A stretch of DNA of 8,891 bases, taken from Paracoccaceae bacterium. Lineage in GTDB: Bacteria; Pseudomonadota; Alphaproteobacteria; Rhodobacterales; Rhodobacteraceae. Numbering within the stretch: the first letter of the stretch is position 1; each line of letters starts with the position of its first letter. Below are positions 6,113 through 8,891 of the stretch, one piece after another. A program made the position numbers and the translations under genes. The notes beneath the pieces are model-generated. The model worked only from the letters and a program-made list of their open reading frames with translations. It searched no databases and had not been told where the DNA came from. The DNA lies in NCBI GenBank assembly GCA_026982275.1, contig JALSHK010000469.1, positions 1-8,891 of the forward strand, read 5' to 3'.

Positions 6113-6192
6113 GTAACAAGGGTGTTATGTAACGCAATTGTAACAGTCTGGTGAGCTATGTTTCAAATTCTGCCCTGATCCGGCGGTGTTAC
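6113..6192. promoter_or_regulatory. Cluster of GTAAC/GTTAC motifs upstream of bufA
   Basis: GTAAC occurs at 6113-6117, 6129-6133 and 6140-6144, and its complement GTTAC at 6188-6192. Two TGTAAC copies at 6128-6133 and 6139-6144 are spaced 11 bp, one helical turn, and the first is half of a GTTA-TG-TAAC inverted repeat (6124-6133). GGTGTTA also occurs twice (6121-6127, 6185-6191). Tandem sites one turn apart are typical of OmpR/PhoB-type response regulators. They sit about 80-160 bp upstream of the bufA ATG. The bound factor is unknown. Confidence 0.4.
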
Positions 6193-6275
6193 ATTGATGA
6201 AACTAGCTGGAGAGCCATAGTCTGTTCCGGCTTTGCGGGCGGGCAGCCACCTCGTTGATACGGGCGAGCCGCGCC

Positions 6276-6289
6276 TTGATTTGCATCAA
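6276..6289. promoter_or_regulatory. FNR/FnrL-type binding site
   Basis: TTGATTTGCATCAA is a perfect match to the FNR consensus TTGAT-N4-ATCAA, bound by the oxygen-sensing Fe-S regulator FNR (FnrL in Rhodobacterales). It lies about 128 bp upstream of the nuoA start codon and about 243 bp upstream of bufA, so control of nuo is likelier. It overlaps the -35 position of a possible promoter with -10 TATATT at 6307-6312, which would suit repression or displaced activation. It would be near -82 relative to the alternative promoter at 6330-6358, an allowed activator position. Confidence 0.6.
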
Positions 6290-6329
6290 TATTCAAGCGA
6301 TGAAAATATATTTCCGGACGCTTGTTTGG

Positions 6330-6358
6330 TTGACCTCTCTTGGCGGCGGGGGTAAACA
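6330..6358 (+). promoter_or_regulatory. Candidate sigma-70 promoter of the nuo operon
   Basis: TTGACC (6330-6335; five of six matches to the -35 consensus), a 17-bp spacer, then TAAACA (6353-6358; three of six matches to the -10). It would start transcription near 6365, leaving a leader of about 46 nt. The -10 is weak, so the assignment is tentative; the TATATT element at 6307-6312 is the competing choice. Confidence 0.35.
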
Positions 6359-6397
6359 AACAAGACTCTTAAAGGCCCTGCATCGGGGCAAATCATT

Positions 6398-6404
6398 AAA
6401 GGAG
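6398..6404 (+). promoter_or_regulatory. Ribosome binding site deciding the TTG start of nuoA
   Basis: AAAGGAG, 6 nt upstream of the TTG at 6411. It is the only good ribosome site near the NuoA N-terminus and supports a non-ATG start. Confidence 0.75.
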
Positions 6405-6410
6405 TGGCCC

Positions 6411-6776
6411 TTGGCAGACCTTTTGCGCGAATATCTCCCCATTCTCATTTTCTTCGGCCTTGCTGTGGTGCTGGCGATTATTCTGACATTATCCGCTATT
6501 GTGGTGGCTGTGCGCCGCCCGGACCCCGAAAAGCTTTCGGCCTATGAATGCGGCTTTAATGCTTTTGACGATGCGCGCATGAAATTCGATGTGCGGTTTT
6601 ATCTGGTGGCGATTCTTTTCATTATCTTTGATCTCGAGGTGGCGTTCCTGTTTCCGTGGGCAGCGTCTTTCCAGTATGTCGGGGAGTTCGGCTTCTGGTC
6701 GATGATGGTATTTCTGGCGGTGCTTACCATCGGTTTTGCCTATGAGTGGAAAAAAGGAGCGCTGGAATGGTCATAA
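6411..6776 (+). CDS. nuoA: NADH-quinone oxidoreductase subunit A
   Basis: A 121-aa membrane-arm subunit of respiratory complex I, of the usual family length. Three membrane helices are visible at about 10-34, 62-82 and 93-113. The conserved loop PDPEKLSAYECGFNAF (37-52) carries the key Cys of the ND3 loop (Cys47) near the quinone site. The second helix has DLEVAFLFPWA (74-84), with the conserved Asp and Glu, and the end is YEWKKGALEW. The start is TTG at 6411, preceded by AAAGGAG at 6 nt. The frame is open back to 6255, but the added residues are not NuoA-like. The last codons overlap nuoB by 10 bp. It is the first gene of the nuo operon. Confidence 0.95.
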   Translation: MADLLREYLPILIFFGLAVVLAIILTLSAIVVAVRRPDPEKLSAYECGFNAFDDARMKFDVRFYLVAILFIIFDLEVAFLFPWAASFQYVGEFGFWSMMVFLAVLTIGFAYEWKKGALEWS

Positions 6777-7300
6777 GCATGGGGGCCAATGCGGCTGGCG
6801 CGGATAAAGAGCACAGCACCGCCCTGATCAATAACGAGCTGGCCGATAAGGGGTTTTTGCTCACCACCACCGAAGATATCATCAATTGGGCGCGCACCGG
6901 CTCGCTGCACTGGATGACCTTTGGCCTGGCCTGCTGTGCCGTTGAGATGATCCACACCTCGATGCCGCGCTATGATCTGGAGCGTTTCGGCACCGCGCCG
7001 CGCGCCAGCCCGCGGCAATCCGATCTGATGATCGTGGCCGGCACGCTGACCAATAAAATGGCGCCTGCGCTGCGCAAGGTCTATGACCAGATGCCCGAGC
7101 CGCGCTATGTGATCTCCATGGGAAGCTGCGCCAATGGTGGCGGCTATTATCACTATTCATATTCGGTGGTGCGCGGCTGTGATCGCATCGTGCCGGTGGA
7201 CGTTTATGTGCCGGGCTGCCCGCCCACGGCCGAAGCGCTGCTTTACGGTGTTTTGCAGCTCCACCGCAAAATCCGCCGCACCGGAACGATTGCACGATAG
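6767..7300 (+). CDS. nuoB: NADH-quinone oxidoreductase subunit B
   Basis: A 177-aa subunit of the complex I Q-module carrying the terminal [4Fe-4S] cluster N2, which passes electrons to ubiquinone. The cluster ligands are present: adjacent Cys56-Cys57 in GLACCAVEM, Cys121 in MGSCANGGGYY, and Cys151 in YVPGCPPTAEALLYG. Other family marks are RYDLERFG (68-75), SPRQSDLMIVAGTLTNKMAPALR and SVVRGCDRIVPVD. The start at 6767 was chosen because AAGGAG (6754-6759) is 7 nt upstream; it overlaps nuoA by 10 bp. An ATG at 6779 is an in-frame alternative giving 173 aa, and the frame extends back to 6746 without family similarity. Confidence 0.96.
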   Translation: MVISMGANAAGADKEHSTALINNELADKGFLLTTTEDIINWARTGSLHWMTFGLACCAVEMIHTSMPRYDLERFGTAPRASPRQSDLMIVAGTLTNKMAPALRKVYDQMPEPRYVISMGSCANGGGYYHYSYSVVRGCDRIVPVDVYVPGCPPTAEALLYGVLQLHRKIRRTGTIAR

Positions 7301-7307
7301 GAAGAAC

Positions 7308-7925
7308 ATGCTTGAAGCCCTGAATGAATTAAAAGCCCTGATCGAGCAAAAGCAGCCCGATGCCCTGCGCCGCGCCGAGGTGGCAGGCGGGGAGCTGGTG
7401 GTGCATATCGTGCCCGCCTCCATTCCGGATTTTGTCGAATTCCTGCGCTGCAACAGCCAGTGTATGTTTACCCAGATGATCGACATTACCGGCGCGGATT
7501 ACCCCGGGCGGGCCAAGCGGTTCGAGCTGATTTACCATTTCCTGTCGATGCGCCTTAACCAGCGTATCCGGGTGAAGGTCGATCTGGCCGATGGCGAGAT
7601 TGCGCCCAGCATCACCGCCATTCACCCTTCGGCCAACTGGTTCGAGCGCGAGGTGTTTGATATGTATGGCATCCGGTTTTCCGGCCATCCGGATCTGCGC
7701 CGTTTGCTGACAGATTACGGCTTTTCCGGCCATCCTTTGCGCAAGGATTTCCCCACCAGCGGCTATGTTGAAATGCATTATGACGAGGTGGAGAAGCGCT
7801 GCGTTTATCGCCCGGTGGCGCTCACGCAGGAATACCGGCAATTTGATTTCATGTCCCCGTGGGAGGGGGCGAAATATATCCTGCCCGGTGATGAAAAATC
7901 CGACCCCAAGCAGGAGGCGAAATGA
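7308..7925 (+). CDS. nuoC: NADH-quinone oxidoreductase subunit C (30 kDa subunit)
   Basis: A 205-aa hydrophilic Q-module subunit without cofactors that packs against NuoD. Family marks are MIDITGADYPGR (57-68), RFELIYHFLS (71-80), the 30-kDa signature WFEREVFDMYGIRFSGHPDLRR (about 111-132), and GHPLRKDFPTSGYVEMHY (141-158), with a C-terminal F-D-F-MSPWEG block. It is a separate gene, not fused to nuoD as in E. coli. The ATG at 7308 lies 7 nt after the nuoB stop, and its AGGAAG ribosome site overlaps that stop. The frame is open back to 7134, but that part overlaps nuoB in another frame. Confidence 0.96.
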   Translation: MLEALNELKALIEQKQPDALRRAEVAGGELVVHIVPASIPDFVEFLRCNSQCMFTQMIDITGADYPGRAKRFELIYHFLSMRLNQRIRVKVDLADGEIAPSITAIHPSANWFEREVFDMYGIRFSGHPDLRRLLTDYGFSGHPLRKDFPTSGYVEMHYDEVEKRCVYRPVALTQEYRQFDFMSPWEGAKYILPGDEKSDPKQEAK

Positions 7926-8891
7926 TGGACGCGTCAAACCCGCCAAGCCCGAAAACCGTTCGTAATTTCAGCCTGAATTTCGGGCCTCAGCACCCATCAG
8001 CCCACGGGGTGTTGCGCATGGTGCTGGAGCTGGATGGCGAGATCGTGGAGCGCGCCGACCCCCATGTGGGCCTGCTGCATCGCGGCACCGAAAAGCTGAT
8101 GGAAAGCCGGACCTATCTGCAAAATCTGCCGTATTTTGACCGGCTGGATTATGTGGCTCCGATGAATCAGGAGCATGCGTTTTGTCTGGCAATTGAAAAG
8201 CTGACGGGGGTTGAAATCCCGCGCCGCGCCTCGCTCATTCGGGTGCTGTTTTCCGAGATTGGCCGGATTTTGAATCACCTGATGAATGTGGGATCGCAAG
8301 CCATGGATGTGGGCGCGCTGACGCCCAATCTATGGGGGTTTGACGAGCGCGAAAAGCTGATGATTTTCTATGAGCGGGCTTGTGGTGCGCGCCTGCACGC
8401 CAATTATTTCCGCCCCGGCGGGGTGCATCAGGATCTGCCGCAAAAGCTGGTGGATGATATCGACGCTTGGGCCGTGGCCTTTCCGCCGGTATTGGACGAT
8501 ATGGCGAACCTGCTGACGGAAAACCGGATTTTCAAGCAGCGCAATGTGGATATCGGCATCCTGACCGAGCAAGACGCGCTGGATTATGCCATGACCGGCG
8601 TGATGCTGCGTTCCACCGGGCTGGCATGGGATCTGCGCCGCGCGCAACCCTATGAATGCTATGATGAGTTTGATTTCCAAATTCCGGTGGGCACCAATGG
8701 GGATTGCTATGATCGCTATCTGATGCGCATGGCCGAAATGCGCGAGAGCCTGAAGATCATCCGTCAAGCCATTGTAAAGCTGAATGATTGCAAGGGCGAA
8801 GATGTGCTGGCGCGCGGCAAGCTGACCCCGCCAAAACGCGCCGATATGAAAACCGGCATGGAAGCGCTGATCCATCATTTCAAGCTTTATT
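7922..8891 (+). CDS. nuoD: NADH-quinone oxidoreductase subunit D (49 kDa subunit), partial at the right edge
   Basis: The first 323 codons of NuoD (about 400 aa in alphaproteobacteria), still open at the window end. NuoD forms the quinone-binding cavity of complex I with NuoB. Family marks are NFGPQHPSAHGVLR, with the quinone-pocket HPSAHG histidines (residues about 24 and 28), VGLLHRGTEKLME, LDYVAPMNQEHAFCLA, the IGRILNHLM block, RPGGVHQDLP and the CYDRYLMRMAEM block. AGGAGG (7912-7917) precedes two adjacent ATGs: 7922 overlaps the nuoC TGA (ATGA) at 4-nt spacing, and 7925 has the better 7-nt spacing. The products differ by one Met. Confidence 0.95.
   Translation, partial: MMDASNPPSPKTVRNFSLNFGPQHPSAHGVLRMVLELDGEIVERADPHVGLLHRGTEKLMESRTYLQNLPYFDRLDYVAPMNQEHAFCLAIEKLTGVEIPRRASLIRVLFSEIGRILNHLMNVGSQAMDVGALTPNLWGFDEREKLMIFYERACGARLHANYFRPGGVHQDLPQKLVDDIDAWAVAFPPVLDDMANLLTENRIFKQRNVDIGILTEQDALDYAMTGVMLRSTGLAWDLRRAQPYECYDEFDFQIPVGTNGDCYDRYLMRMAEMRESLKIIRQAIVKLNDCKGEDVLARGKLTPPKRADMKTGMEALIHHFKLY

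Larger units (their letters stand above)
6034..6410. other. Divergent control region between bufA and nuoA
   Basis: 377 bases without a credible gene. It contains both operons' promoters: repeated GTAAC motifs at 6113-6192 nearer bufA, an FNR-type box at 6276-6289, a TATATT -10-like element at 6307-6312, a TTGACC/17 bp/TAAACA promoter candidate at 6330-6358, and the nuoA ribosome site. The 6193-6275 stretch shows nothing recognisable to me. The small AGATA/TATCT inverted repeat (6077-6081 with 6088-6092) is weak. Confidence 0.7.

Noticed and set aside
6255..6410. Longer NuoA from a TTG at 6255
   Set aside because: The added 52 residues do not look like NuoA, overlap the FNR box and promoter, and lack a ribosome site.
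8330..8878. A 182-codon minus-strand open frame
   Set aside because: It is antisense to nuoD, which has strong family motifs in this stretch, and its product shows no recognisable domain.
1..8891. tRNA, rRNA, CRISPR array, insertion sequence or prophage
   Set aside because: I looked for cloverleaf-like segments, regularly spaced repeats, transposase motifs and terminal inverted repeats and saw none. Codon use looks even across the window.

Overview
The window most likely comes from an alphaproteobacterium, probably of the order Rhodobacterales. The evidence is the gene order and sequence character of nuoA-B-C-D, the moderately GC-rich coding DNA, a DUF1127 mini-protein beside a LysR regulator, and a perfect FNR-type box upstream of complex I. 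No mobile element, CRISPR array, rRNA or tRNA gene was seen.

Layout. (1) Positions 1-2132 hold a divergent tesA/ybbA-ybbP module: a GDSL esterase/lysophospholipase (TesA) on the plus strand, and an ABC ATPase (YbbA) plus a large FtsX/MacB-type permease (YbbP, cut by the left edge) on the minus strand. The two divergent start codons share one CATG tetranucleotide. (2) Positions 2187-3348 hold a 60-aa DUF1127 protein (minus) divergent from a LysR-type regulator (plus). A perfect 15-bp T-N11-A palindrome lies between them. (3) A hairpin-rich gap at 3349-3551 separates the convergent LysR gene and the next operon. (4) Positions 6033-3552 (minus strand) hold a four-gene operon in the order DUF2282 precursor, DUF692/MNIO enzyme, DUF2063 partner, DoxX membrane protein. 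This is the bufABCD / gigPABT type of metal (copper or gold) responsive RiPP locus: a secreted cysteine-rich peptide whose cysteines are predicted to be modified by an iron enzyme. (5) A 377-bp divergent control region (6034-6410) carries repeated GTAAC motifs on the buf side and an FNR box on the nuo side. (6) From 6411 to the right edge lies the start of the respiratory complex I operon, nuoA-nuoB-nuoC-nuoD, tightly packed and with nuoD cut by the window end.

How the parts work together. YbbA and YbbP should form one inner-membrane complex working in the periplasm or envelope next to the exported TesA. In the buf operon, BufB (MNIO) with BufC should modify the cysteines of BufA before or during export. 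The mature peptide would then bind metal in the periplasm, with DoxX-like BufD in the membrane. NuoB, C and D form the connecting (Q) module of NADH:ubiquinone oxidoreductase and NuoA is in its membrane arm. The most interesting part is the buf-type RiPP operon and the control region it shares with complex I. Functions are inferred from sequence patterns only; no database search was possible.
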